Shown: positions 9,240-20,175 of the stretch, one piece after another
Position numbering within the stretch: the stretch's first letter is position 1
How the letters are laid out: each line of letters begins with the position of its first letter
DNA from: Prorocentrum cordatum
Taxonomy: Eukaryota; Sar; Dinophyceae; Prorocentrales; Prorocentraceae
DNA: 64,000 bases
Direction of reading: 5' to 3'
Assembly (NCBI GenBank): GCA_963575745.1
Contig: CAUYUJ010011525.1
Location: forward strand, 396,501-460,500
Position numbers and translations under genes: made by a program
The notes under the pieces: generated by a model
Seen by the model: only the letters and a program-made list of their open reading frames with translations
Told to the model about the DNA's origin: nothing
The model's database searches: none

Positions 9240-11540
9240 GAGTGTATCGATCTTGATGTACCGTGCCAAGGACTGTGTTGTGCTGCGCCCTTCTGAAATG
9301 CGATGTGCTGCCGCGATTGTGCTCTATAGCGTTGTGGATCGAGTCCTCCTGTATATCTGAATCCTGACCGAACTGATCTGGATCTTAAGATCGAGCTGCC
9401 TTAGCACATAGTAGCTGCCCCAGAGCTAATAAACATGGGGACATGCCAGGGGGACGCGCCGCGGAACGTCCCAAGGGACGCGCCAGGGGACGTGCCAGGG
9501 GACGTGCCAGGGGGACGCACCGCGGGACGTGCCAAGGGGACGCGTTACGGAACGTGCCAATGAACGTGCCACGGGACGTGCCAAGGGACGCGCCGCGCGA
9601 CGAGCCAAGGGACGGGACGCGCCACGGAACGTGCCAGGGAACGTGCCGGGCGACGCGCCAGGCAACGTGCCAGGGAACGTGCCAGGGAACGTGCCAGGGG
9701 ACGTCCCTGACCCAGGGCCATGATCCCTTGTAAATTACGTTGCGTCCGCGCTCCCAGGGCCACGATACATCGTAGATTACGCTGCGTCCGCGCTCCCAGG
9801 GCCCCGACCCCTCGTAAATTACGTTGCGTCTCCTCTGAACTGCGATGTGCCATGCCGCGATTGTGGTGGATCGAGTCCTCCTTTGTATCCGAGTCCTGAC
9901 CGAATTTTCTGGATCTTAAGCTCGAGCTGCCTTAGCACATAGTAGCTGCCCCAGAGCTAATAAACATGGGGACATGCCAGGGGGACGCGCCGCGGAACGT
10001 CCCAAGGGACGCGCCAGGGGACGTGCCAGGGGACGTGCCATGGGGACGCACCCCAGGACGTGCCAAGGGGACGCGTTACGGAACGTGCCAATGGACATGC
10101 CACGGGACGTGCCAAGGGACGCGCCGTGCGACGTGCCAAGGGACGGGACGCGCCACGGAACGTGCCAGGGAACGTGCCGGGCGACGCGCCAGGGAACGTG
10201 CCAGGGAACGCGTCAGGGAACGTGCCAGGGGACGTCCTTGACCCAGGGCCAGGATCCCTTGTAGGATTACATTGCGTCCGCGCTCCCAGGGCCACGATAC
10301 ATCGTAGATTACGCTGCGTCCGCGCTCCCAGGGCCCCGACCCCTCGTAAATTACGTTGCGTCTCCTCTGAACTGCGATGTGCCATGCCGCGATTGTGGTG
10401 GATCGAGTCCTCCTTTGTATCCGAGTCCTGACCGAATTTTCTTGATCTTAAGCTCGAGCTGCCTTAGCACATAGTAGCTGCCCCAGAGCTAATAAACATG
10501 GGGACATGCCAGGGGGACGCGCCGCGGAACGTCCAAGGGACGCGCCAGGGGACGTGCCAGGGGACGTGCCATGGGGACGCACCGCGGGACGTGCCAAGGG
10601 GACGCGTTACGGAACGTGCCAATGAACGTGCCACAGGACGTGCCAAGGGACGCGCCGTGCGACGTGCCAAGGGGCGGGACGCGCCACGCAACGTGCCAGG
10701 GAACGTGCCAGGGAACGTGCCAGGGGACGTCCCTGACCCAGGGCCATGATCCCTTGTAAATTACGTTGCGTCCGCGCTCCCAGGGCCACGATACATCGTA
10801 AATTACGCTGCGTCCGCGCTCCCAGGGCCCCGACACCTCGTAAATTACGTTGCGTCTCCTCTGAACTGCGATGTGCCATGCCGCGATTGTGGTGGATCGA
10901 GTCCTCCTTTGTATCCGAGTCCTGACCGAATTTTCTGGATCTTAAGCTCGAGCTGCCTTAGCACATAGTAGCTGCCCCAGCGCTATTTGACATGGGGGAC
11001 CTGCCAGGGGGACGCGCCGCGGAACGTCCCAAGGGACGCGCCAGTGGACGTGCCAGGGGACGTGCCATGGGGACGCACCCCGGGACGTGCCAAGGGGACG
11101 CGTTACGGAACGTGCCAATGGACATGCCACGGGACGTGCCAAGGGACGCGCCGCGCGACGTGCCACGGGACGGGACGCGCCACGGAACGTGCCAGGGAAC
11201 GTGCCGGGCGACGCGCCAGGGAACGTGCCAGGGAACGCGTCAGGGAACGTGCCAGGGGACGTCCCTGACCCAGGGCCAGGATCCCTTGTAAATTACGTTG
11301 CGTCCGCGCTCCCAGGGCCACGATACATCGTAGATTACGCTGCGTCCGCGCTCCTCCCAGGGCCCCGATCCCTCGTAAATTACGTTGCGTCTCCTCTGGA
11401 CTGCGATGTGCCATGCCGCGATTGTGCTCTATAGCGTTGTGGGTCGAGTCCTCCTTTGTATCCGAGTCCCGACCGAACTGATCTTGATCTTAAGCTCGAG
11501 CTGCCTTAGCACATAGCAGCTGCCCCAGAGCTAATTGAAG
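9240..11540 (+). repeat. E higher-order repeat, four ~500-545 bp units
   Basis: Each unit has about 15 imperfect ~18-bp subrepeats (GGGACGTGCCAAGGGACGCG), then three ~50-bp repeats containing GTAAATTACGTTGCGTCC, then a spacer with GATCGAGTCCTCCTTTGTAT, CTTAAGCTCGAGCTGCC and TAGTAGCTGCCCCAG. The spacer landmark recurs near 9341, 9869, 10398, 10892 and 11445. Shorter two-unit versions lie in E5 and E7. Confidence 0.85.
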
Positions 11541-12010
11541 TGGAAGCGTGGAGGACGTTCAATCAACTCGACCTCAAAATCCGACTCGGCTCCGAAAACG
11601 AACGACACAACACGGGGCACAGGCTCACGGACGCGCCACAGGATGGTCCAGGGGCGCAATAGTGGATGCGCCGGGGACGTGTCAGGGGACGCATGAGAGG
11701 ACGTGCCTTGGACGTGTCAGGGACCTGCCACGGGACGTGCCAAAGCGCGTGCCATGGGGCGGCCAGAGGACGCCATGCCAAGGGACGTTGCACAGGGGCC
11801 CGCCACGGAACGGGCAGGGGAAACGCATCGGGACAAGCAAGGAAACACGACAGAGGACGAGCCAGGGAACGTGCCACGCAGAGTGGCGTGCTAGGGGACT
11901 TGCCAGGGCACGTCACGCCTGAACATCGAAGGGACGCGCCAGGGGGCGCGCCAGGGCGCCAGGGGACGCCCCACGGACGGGCGGGGTTCGACTGCGACGC
12001 ACTCTATTGC
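11540..12010 (+). repeat. Degenerate E-type subrepeats
   Basis: Diverged GGGACGTGCCA-like 18-bp units continue from about 11640 to 11990 without the long spacer, suggesting an older edge of the E array. Confidence 0.55.
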
Positions 12011-12014
12011 GACA

Positions 12015-12790
12015 AGCGTTTCGCTCTAGACATCCTCAACAAATCCTCATGTTAGACATCCGCCTGGGCGACCTGGACACGCGAAAACGAGCATTTCGCT
12101 CGAGACATCTTCCGAACATCTTCATGTTGGACATCCGCTTGGGCGACCTGGGCATGTGAAAACAAGTGTTTCGCTCAACACATCCCCATGTTAGACATCC
12201 GCCTCGGCGACCTGGACATGTGAAAACAAGCGTCTTGCTCGAGGCATCCTCAACACATCTTCATGTTAGACATCCGCCCGGGCGACTTGGGCACATGAGA
12301 ACAAGCGTTTCGCTCGAGACCTTCTCAACACATCCTCATGCTAGACATCCGCCAGGGCGACCTGGACACGTGAAACCAAGCGTCTCTCTCGAGACATCCG
12401 CAACAGATCCAGATGTTAGACACCCGCCTGGGCGACTTGGGCACGTGAACACAAGCGTTTCGCTCAACTCATCTTCATCACATCCTCATGCTAGACATCC
12501 GCCTGGGCGACGTGGACACGCTAAAACAAGCGTCTCTCGAGAGACATCCTCAGCAAATCCTCCTTCTAGACATCTGCCTAGACGACCTGGACGCGTGACA
12601 ACAAGCGTCTCGCTCGAGACATCCTCAACAAATCCTCATGTTAGACATCCGCCTGGGCGACCTGGACATGTGAAAATAAGCGTCACGCTCGAGACATCTT
12701 CAAGACTTGGGCACGTGAAAACAAGCATTTCACCTGAGACATCCTCTGAATACGGGTCCCCAGGAGAGGAACGAACTATAGCACAAAACA
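12015..12790 (+). repeat. C minisatellite array
   Basis: About ten units of ~76 bp: AACAAGCGTTTCGCTCGAGA, CATCCTCAACA, CATCCTCATGTTAGACATCC, GCCTGGGCGACCTGGACACG. The first part matches a stretch inside module K. The second resembles the B unit. Confidence 0.85.
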
Positions 12791-13068
12791 AACGTTTCGT
12801 TCGAGACATCCTCAACAAATTATGCAAAACATGCATTTCGCGTAAGACATCCGCAACAAACGAAATTGCTTATTTTACCATGTGTTTTATCGATCGGACT
12901 TTCAAAAACCAGCGTTTCGCTCGGGACATCCTCAACATTAAATCCGCTTGTCCACCTCGATTTTGTTATTGATCAAGGAAAGAATACGCCGGCCCTCTTC
13001 GAACTTGGCGCTGGGGGACAGGTTTACCTGCTAAGAGAAAACCCTGGGCCCCCGCCCTCTCTGGGAAC

Positions 13069-13450
13069 ATGATCGACCCAGATCGCCGTAGCGCCGCGCA
13101 CATTTGTTTTGAAAGCTTCCAGGTGTCGCACAGATGAAGGGCGGCTCTTTTCCAACATCGAGTTTTCGGCTGGGCTTCCTTGATCGCTGTGACCCGAAGA
13201 GGTAAAAGGTTGCAATAGCGGAGTGGTGGTGTTTCGTTGTCAAACTGGGGTTCACGCTGGAGACTTCATTGGGTTTAACGATAATACCTCGTAGTTGCCC
13301 TTACAGCAAGAAGCATTGATGGCAGCTCCTTTTCGAATCGGGGCTCTCGCCTGAATAGCATTCAGCGGCGCTCGTCTTTCAAGGGGGTATTCTCCGCAGT
13401 GGGAACCATGCAACGACGCATGAAGAGGTTACTTGGGATGGGCGGGCGGT
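13069..13450 (-). repeat. Module J stub plus degenerate R90 sequence
   Basis: A 12-bp J start (ATGATCGACCCA, 13069-13080) runs straight into diverged R90-type sequence in reverse orientation, with GCGCCGCGCACATTTG, GATGAAGGGCGG and CAGCGGCGCTC-like pieces. Confidence 0.5.
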
Positions 13451-13469
13451 GACACATCTTGAGTTCAGT

Positions 13470-13860
13470 CTGGTCCTCCTCATCCTCCTGGGCATCCTGC
13501 TGCTGCTGCTGCTGCTGCTCCTCCTCCTCCTCCTCCTCCTCTTCCTTTTCCTTCTGCCTCCAGGCGCTCTCTCCATCCCTCTCTCTCTCTGTCTCCTTCT
13601 GCCTCCTCCCGCCTTTGTCCTGCCCTTCCTCGCCATGTTCCTGCTTATCCTTATCCTCCCTTGTCCTCCTCCTCCTCCTCCTCCTCCTCCTCCTCAGCTT
13701 CTCTTCCCCTGCGGATGTGCTGGATGGGTCCAGTGGAGATCATGCCCTGAGAAGCCGAGGTGCTATAGCGTAGGAATACGTGTCCTCAGTTCCGTCCCTT
13801 CCTTCCTCCTCCTCCCCCATGCGGGCGTGGGCGCAGGTCCAAATTTTCGCGGGAGGGTGG
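13470..13860 (+). repeat. Pyrimidine-rich CTG/CTC tract
   Basis: A (CTG)n-(CTC)n run at about 13497-13545 and a (CTC)n run at about 13664-13697, embedded in CT-rich DNA that gives Leu- or Ser-rich shadow frames. Nothing else is recognised up to 14100. Confidence 0.8.
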
Positions 13861-14394
13861 ATCACCTCCCAACGGGTTCACGTTTTGGCATCGCTCTCAT
13901 ACAGTTTCATGTGCGAGGATTGTCTCGACTCTGTCTCCCAGTACATCGAGTGTCCTCTTCTCCTCCATCTCATCGCTCTTCTTGGACGCATTTTGTGTAC
14001 TCACTTGTCCCATGGTCCGCCTCGGACTTGGTTTTGGATCCGAATGCAATGTGACTGAGTTTTCTCGTGAGTGAGCTCACGTCTTGATTGCTCTTGGTTT
14101 CCATATACACATATATCGGAGGTTGGGGGGTAAGTCCGACGTGAAACGGAGACCCCCCTACCAGGAAATCGATTTCGGGTTCGGCTTCGTGTCGTGCGCA
14201 CCGTGCGCGCGCGCGCGGGCGAGGCGAAGCTGCGTGGGCGGGAAAGAGGAAATCTACTTGTGGCTGGGCCGCGGCCAGACCAAATGTTTCTCCTTCGGCG
14301 GCAGGTGGCCCGCGGTGTCCCGCTGGTGTCCCGCTGGTGTCCCGAAATCCTCCTGTGGCTGGGCCGCGGCCGGACCAAATGACTAAATGTTTCT

Positions 14395-14860
14395 CCTCCG
14401 GCGGCCAGTGTCCCGCGGTGTCCCGCGGTGTCCCGTGGTGTCCAGTGGTGTCCCGTGGTGTCCTGTTGAGTGAGATTGATAGTGAGATCGATACTGAGAT
14501 CGATACTGAAATCGATGTGGTGCCCCGAGGTGTCCCGTGGTGCCCCAGAAAGTGAGATCGACAGTGAGATCTACAGGTGTCCCGTGATGTCCCGTTGGGT
14601 GAGATCAACAGTGAGATCGATAGTGGGATCGATAGCGAGATCGGTGTGGTGCCCCGAGGTGTCCAGTGGTGTCCCGTGGTGTCCTGTGGTGCCCCATGGT
14701 GTCTTATGGTGTCCCGTTGAGTGAGATCGATAGTGAGATCGACTGTGAGACCGATAGTGAGATCGAGAGGTGTCCCGCGGTGTCCAGTTGTGTCCCGTGG
14801 TGGCCCGTGGTGTCCCGTGGTGTCCCGTTGAGTGAGATCGATAGTGAGATCGATTGAGTC
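14395..14860 (+). repeat. Mixed 10-bp and 12-bp satellites, left arm of P
   Basis: Blocks of TGTCCCGTGG repeats alternate with blocks of AGTGAGATCGAT repeats (first near 14466). The two units are interleaved at least five times. Confidence 0.85.
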
Positions 14861-14903
14861 AGATGTTGGTTCCCCCCTCTCCCCCCCCCAACCACAACAT
14901 CCG

Positions 14904-14973
14904 TATCACCCGAAGGGTGGTCGCATAGGTATACATATATATATATACCGCATAGACCACCCTTCGGGTGATA
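14904..14973. other. Perfect 19-bp hairpin at the centre of P
   Basis: TATCACCCGAAGGGTGGTC (14904-14922) pairs perfectly with GACCACCCTTCGGGTGATA (14955-14973). The 32-bp loop contains a further GGTATA...TATACC pairing around a TA run. Confidence 0.9.
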
Positions 14974-15014
14974 AGGAGGTGACGGGGGGGGGGACGGACC
15001 AACGTCGCACTCGA

Positions 15015-15760
15015 TTGATCTCACTATCGAACTCACTACCGATCTCACAATCGATCTCAATCGATAGATCTCATTATCGATCTGACTATCGATCTCACAA
15101 TAAATCTCACAATCGATCCCACAATCTATCTCACATTCGGTCTCGCTATTGATCTCACAATCGATATCACAATCGATCTCGCATTCGATCTGACTATCGA
15201 TCTCACTATCAAACTCACTACCGATCTCATTATCGATCTCACATTCGGTCTCACTATCGATCTCACTATCGATATCACAATCGATCTCACAATCGATCTC
15301 GCATTCGGCCTGACTATCGATCTCTCTATCGAACTCACTTTCGATCTCATTATCGATCTCACTATCGATTTCACTATCGATATCACAACCGAACTCACAA
15401 TCGATCTCACATTCGGTCTCATCATCGATCTCACTATCGAAATCACTACCGATCCCATTACCGATAATGATATCATCACTAACTCAATGGATCGATCTCA
15501 CAATCGATCTGACTATCGATCTCACAACAGATTCCACAATCGATCTCACATTCGGTCTCACTATCGATCTCACTACCGATATCACAATCGATCTCACAAT
15601 CGATATCCCATTCGGTCTCACAACCGATCTCACTATCGATCTCATTATCGATCTCACATTCGGTATCACAATCGATCTCACAATCGATCTCACAAGCGAT
15701 CTGACATTCGATCTCACAATCGATATCACAATCGATATCACTACCGATCTCACTGTCGAT
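15015..15760 (-). repeat. 12-bp ATCTCACTATCG satellite, right arm of P
   Basis: About 60 units of ATCTCACTATCG and variants (CACAATCGATCT, CATTCGGTCTCA), the reverse complement of the left-arm unit. Twelve is a multiple of three, so Ile/Arg/Ser or Asp/Leu/Thr repeat peptides appear in many frames as shadows. A short CATCAT tract follows (~15780-15825). Confidence 0.92.
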
Positions 15761-16164
15761 CATCAAAACAAAACATCAACATCGTCATCATCATCACCAT
15801 CATCATCATCAATATCATCACCATAATCGGGACACCGACGGGGCACCGGCGGGACACCGCGGGCCCCGGGCCGCCCGGAAGGGCATCATTTGGTCCGGCC
15901 GCGCCTCAGCCACACGGGACACCAGCGGGACACCGGCGGGACACCGCGGGGCCCCGGCCGCCCGGAAGGGAATCATTTGGTCCGGCCGCGCCTCAGCCAC
16001 GGGAGACTTTCCTCTCGCCCGCCCACGCAACTTCGCCTCGCCCGCACGCACGGTACGCACGAACACGAAACCGAAATCGATTTCCCGGTAAGGGGGCTCT
16101 CCGTTCCACTTCGATCTCACCCCCTCACCTCCGATATATATATATATATACACATACATACATG

Positions 16165-17395
16165 CCATGAGTTATGAAGTGTTCTATTTGATCAGTCTCA
16201 CATGTTCGATCATTACAGCATGATTCTCCAGGCGAGGCATTCTGCCCTCCTGGCCTGCCAATCTCGCAGTCAATAGTGGTTGCACGACTCATCCCCCTGG
16301 GTTTCCTCGTCCTCTTCCTCCCCCTCTTCCTCCTGTTTGCCGGCCCCTCCTCCCGGTGCCTCCTCTTCTTCAGCATATTTCCACGGTCGTATTGTCGTTC
16401 CTTCTATTCCTCTTCTTCCCACTCCTCATCGCCCCCCTCGTCCTGCTCCATATCCCCATCCTCGTGCTCACTTTCCTCATCCTCCCCATTCCCTTCTCAT
16501 CCTCCTGCCAAGTCTCCTCCCCTCCCCTTGCTTCCCCTCCTCCTTCTGTTCCCCCGGGGACTCTTCTGTCCCCCCTCGTACGAGTCACCATCCTCCTCGT
16601 CACGGGGCCCTTTCTGAGCTCTGCCTCTTTGGGGGAGAGTCCGAGAGGCGGGCCCAGTCACGGCGGCCACGCCATGATTTCCGTGCCATCGGGGCGCCAG
16701 CGGGTGATTCGTTGGCGCTCGTCGTGTCCTCCCTCCCTGACCCCGTCCCCCGCCTCCCCGTCTACATGCATCCTCCCTCCGTCTCTCCCTGCCACGCGGC
16801 CAAGCGATTCAGAAGCTCCCAGGGCGGGTCGCAGAGACCCGCTGGTAGGTGGACGGCTAGAAAGACATTCCTAGTTCGTCGCCGTCGATCCCGTCGAGAC
16901 CGCCAGGCCGCAGTCAGCGACGCAGACGAGAAACGGCTATTTGTCGAGTCGTCCTTGCCCGATCTGTTTTGCAACCGCTCGGTCGCATTATCTATGTTCT
17001 CCCCCCCCCTTCGCTTCCCTCCCTGTCTGGTTGTGCCCTCCCTCCCTCTCACCCCCATGTGCCTCCCGCCCGCTCCCGCGGCGCCCACCAGCGCAGCCCC
17101 CCCTCTCCCCCAACGGGGGCACGGAGGACATATTCGAGAAGTACCACAGGATGTGCACGTCTTCAGAGCCGCCCCTGAAGGAGCGAGCGGACGTCGCCGT
17201 CGTCTTTCCGTCTCTCCTCATCAGCAGCAGCATCGTCATCAGAAGCGTCACCAAAGTCATCGTCAGCATAATCCCCACACCCCTCCTCCCCTCCTTCCCT
17301 CCCTACCCTCTCCTCTCTCCCTCCCCTCGCTCCTCCTCTTGCCTCTTCACCCTGCTTATCCTCCCTCATTCCCTCCCTCCCTGACTCCTCCTCGA
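16165..17395. other. CT-rich DNA, no supportable gene
   Basis: Long pyrimidine-rich blocks (16310-16600, 16990-17110, 17275-17395) separate short mixed-composition islands. A 482-codon plus-strand frame spans the region but is Pro/Ser/Leu-rich and shows no domain, so I do not call it. Confidence 0.4.
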
Positions 17396-18407
17396 GACCA
17401 TCCCGCTGACGGGGTCGCACCCGCAACTGGTTCAGCAGTTAGCGCAGAAACATGTGCGGAAGGCTCTTGTGCAGAGCACTTGACGGTCGTTCCAGCGAGC
17501 AAGCAGGCGCGTCGATTTGAATCCCCATGCGCGCGGCCAGAGGTTGCTCGCAGCCTGCGACTCCGGATCGCACCAGCCCGAGATGCTCCAGAAATCGCCC
17601 ACTTGTGCCATGGCCCAATGGCCCAATGGCCCCTGGAACGAAGTGCCACGCCTCCAACCGATCTCTTTGATTCCGGCCTGCATCAGCCCAAATTCCACGG
17701 TAAAGTTCAGCAAGGCCGTGGCGCGTGACCCTCTTCCGGGCCCCTGCCCACCCGCGCTGCTCTCAGAGGGCCGTTCCGCTGGGAAGCCACGGCGTGGCCG
17801 CCCCTGGCGAGAACTGGATAGTGCGTGCGGCTTCCGCGTTCGGCGCAATTGTGTGACTGGGATTGCACCGGCACTCGTCACGGGCATCCAGGCACGTGGC
17901 CTGCGCGTCTTTCTCACGCAGTGGAGGTTGCTAAAGGTGCCCCTGACCCAAGGTGCCCCCAGATTTTCGCTCAATGTTGGAGTCCCTGAGGCCTTCTGGG
18001 CCTCGTAAGGAGTACCTGACACTGGGGTGACACTATATCTGACGAACTGCAGTTGGGTTGGTTCTGGTGCACTCACACCACTAGATTGCGCGGACCTCCC
18101 TCGGCTTGCGCGGAGAGGCAGAAAGCCGAGACCCCAACGCCGCTGTCTGGGTGCAGGGTTACCTCTCGGCGCTGCACAGTGAGCACGGGCCCCCGATCGC
18201 GACAACGAGCCAAAATATTGCATCCAGCTTCCACGACAGCCGCGCCAGCATGGCATACCAAGGTTTACCACCTGTTGTGGAAGGCGCCAGGCAGGCTGCC
18301 ACATGAGCCGCTTATGGACCCCCTGCCCGGGCACCCGAGCCTCAGCACTTGCCGCTGCCATCTCTCAAGGACGACACGCTTCACTGATCACCACTTTGAG
18401 GTCGCTA

Positions 18408-18680
18408 AGCCCCGAGGAGATCGCACCAGTCTGGCTGCTGCGACGACCCTCGGAGCAAAGTGCCGAGAGCCGTTCGGCTATAAACAAAGAGCGCAACTTC
18501 GAGATCGTTTAAGTTTTGGCTCTGCAGCCAGTTCAGTGCGCAGATCGCAGCCAAGAGTTCCCAGGTTGCGTTTTCCTGTAGGACACTCAGCGGCAAACGG
18601 CGCCGGACACGCAGGCCGAGGAGCAAGCGCGCGAGTTGGGCAAAAAATTGGCCCAGGCGAGGTCTTCTCCGCCCGTGGAG
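18408..18680 (-). pseudogene. RNase H-like retroelement fragment, decayed
   Basis: On the minus strand, ENATWELLAAICALNW, a short spacer, ALFVYSRTALGTLLRGSS and QQPDWCDLL follow the layout of retroelement RNase H-like domains: E..AA...AL, then a strand ending in a catalytic Asp followed by TAALG-like residues, then RGSS..PD. The Asp expected in the FVDN-type motif is replaced (FVYS), and the expected first motif is off-frame upstream, so the copy looks dead. A stop follows the fragment. Module J of E5 lies about 190 bp upstream on this strand. The assignment is by eye. The rest of 17400-18860 shows no recognisable coding sequence. Confidence 0.4.
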
Positions 18681-18984
18681 TTGGCGTAGACTACTCACTT
18701 GGTCCCCGCGGTAGGCCGCGAGCAAATTGCACGCCGCTGCGGCACATAGTCGAGGAAGCGGGACCACTACCGGAGCGCGCGCTCCAGTCAGCCCGACATT
18801 TTCATTGACCCTTCCGCAGCGCAGCGGAACGTGGGCGCCAAGAGCGCACGTGCTGTTCAGCCGACATGATCGACCCACGAACTCGGAAAGGAATATATAG
18901 AGATGTAAGGCATGGCAACGCTTCAAAGACACCTGATTGGGCGACGGGCAAATTCAATGCTGAATGTATCGATCTTGATGTACC

Positions 18985-19830
18985 ATGCCGAAGGATGTGC
19001 TGTTGTGCGCCGTGCTGAACTGCGATGTGCCATGCCGCGATTGTGCCCTATAGCGTAGTGGATCGAGTCCTCTTTTGCATCCGAGTCCTGACCGAACCGA
19101 TCTGGATCTTAAGCTCGAGCTGCCTGGGCACATAGTAGCTGCCCCAGAGCAAATTGACAAGGGGACATGCCAGGAGGACGCGCCGCTGAACGTCCCAAGG
19201 GACGCGCCAGGCGACGTGCCAGATGACGTGCCATGGGGACGCCCCGCGGGGCGTGCCAAGGGGACACGCTACGGAACGTGCCAATGGACGTGCCGCGGGA
19301 CGTGCCAAGGGGACACACTACGGAACGTGCCAGCGGGACTCGCCACGGGACGCGCCACGGAACGTGCCAGGAAACGTGCCAGGTTGCAATGTTGAGTGTA
19401 TCGATCTTGATGTACCGTGCCGAGGGCTGTGTTGTTGTGCGCCGTGCTGAACTGCGATGTGCCATGCCGCGATTGTGCTCTATAGCGTTGTGGATCGAGT
19501 CTTCCTTTGCATCCGAGTCCTGACCGAACCGATCTGGATCTTAAGCTCGAGCTGCCTGGGCACATAGTAGCTGCCCCAGATCAAATTGACAAGGGGACAT
19601 GCCAGGAGGACGCGCCGCTGAACGTCCCAAGGGACGCGCCAGGCGACGTGCCAGAGGACGTGCCATGGGGACGCACCGCGGGACGTGCCAAGGGGACACG
19701 CTACGGAACGTGCCAATGGACGTGCCACGGGACGTGCGCCACGGAATGTGCCAGGGAACGTGCCAGGTTGCAATGTTGAGTGTATCGATCTCGATGTACC
19801 GTGCCGAGGGTTGTGTTGTGCCTGGGAGGT
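18985..19830 (+). repeat. E higher-order repeat, two ~430 bp units
   Basis: Two units with the landmark GGATCGAGTC near 19060 and 19493, each with ~10-12 subrepeats of GGGACGTGCCA. They lack the three GTAAATTACG repeats of the E4 version and carry TGTATCGATCTTGATGTACC instead. Confidence 0.8.
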
Positions 19831-19854
19831 GCTGAACTGCGATGTGCCATGCCT

Positions 19855-20175
19855 CCTGGTGCCTCCTGGGGCCTCCTGCAGCGTTAGGAACCCATGTGTG
19901 TTTGCACTTCTCCCTCCCTGGGGCGTTAGGAGCCCATGTGTTTTCACACTTGTCCCGCCCGGGGGCGTTAGGAACCCATGTGATTTCACACTTCTCCCGC
20001 CCTGGGGTGTTAGGAACCAAGTGTTTTCACGTGTGTCGCGCTCTGGGGCGTTAGGAACACATGTGTTTTCACGCTTCTCCCGCCATGGGGCGTTAGGAAC
20101 CCATGCGTTTTTACGCTTGTCCCGCCCAAGGGCGTTTGGAACCCATGCGTTTTCACGCTTCCCCAGCCCTGGGGC
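19855..20175 (+). repeat. D-type minisatellite array
   Basis: About six ~45-bp units: GGGGCGTTAGGAACCCATGT, GTTTTCACRCTTSTCCCGCC. The unit resembles the D units of E3 read on the opposite strand. Confidence 0.75.

Larger units (their letters stand above)
9146..13067 (+). mobile_element. J/K composite element E4 (largest copy)
   Basis: Module J is at about 9146-9235. It is followed by four ~500-545 bp E units (9240-11540), ~470 bp of degraded E-like sequence (11540-12010), a C array (12015-12790) and module K (~12845-13067). K is followed by a 12-bp stub of another J. It is the longest of seven composites and contains no credible gene. Confidence 0.65.
14105..16160. mobile_element. Giant foldback element P (~2 kb inverted repeat)
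   Basis: Left arm 14105-14860 and right arm 15015-16160 are reverse-complementary in layout and sequence. The outer ends pair CATATATCGGAGG with its complement near 16125-16150. Next inward are the paired GAAATCGATTTCGG and GGCGAGGCGAAGCTGCGTGG blocks, then GGCCGCGGCC(A/G)GACCAAATG blocks, then GTGTCCCGCGG/CCGCGGGACAC repeats, then 12-bp satellites in opposite orientation. A hairpin sits at the centre. The arms differ in length because the right satellite expanded. No coding sequence is visible, so this resembles a non-autonomous foldback or MITE-like element. Confidence 0.8.

Noticed and set aside
9426-11434. Many 60-140 codon frames over the E repeats (GTCQG and ARPLARP peptides)
   Set aside because: They are translations of the ~18-bp subrepeats in all frames.
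13449-14058. 201-codon Leu-rich frame resembling a signal or membrane protein
   Set aside because: The hydrophobic run comes from the CTG/CTC tract, and the remainder has no supporting motif.
14101-16160. CRISPR-like regular 12-bp repeats
   Set aside because: Units are contiguous with no unique spacers, and the host is eukaryotic. They are satellites inside a palindrome.
17405-17530. tRNA-like wording (GGTTCAGCAGTTAGCGC ... GATTTGAATCCCC)
   Set aside because: The two boxes are about 100 bp apart and I could not form an acceptor stem or a convincing anticodon arm.
16280-17728. 482-codon plus-strand frame
   Set aside because: Composition follows the CT-rich DNA (Pro, Ser, Leu), overlapping frames are equally open and no domain is visible.
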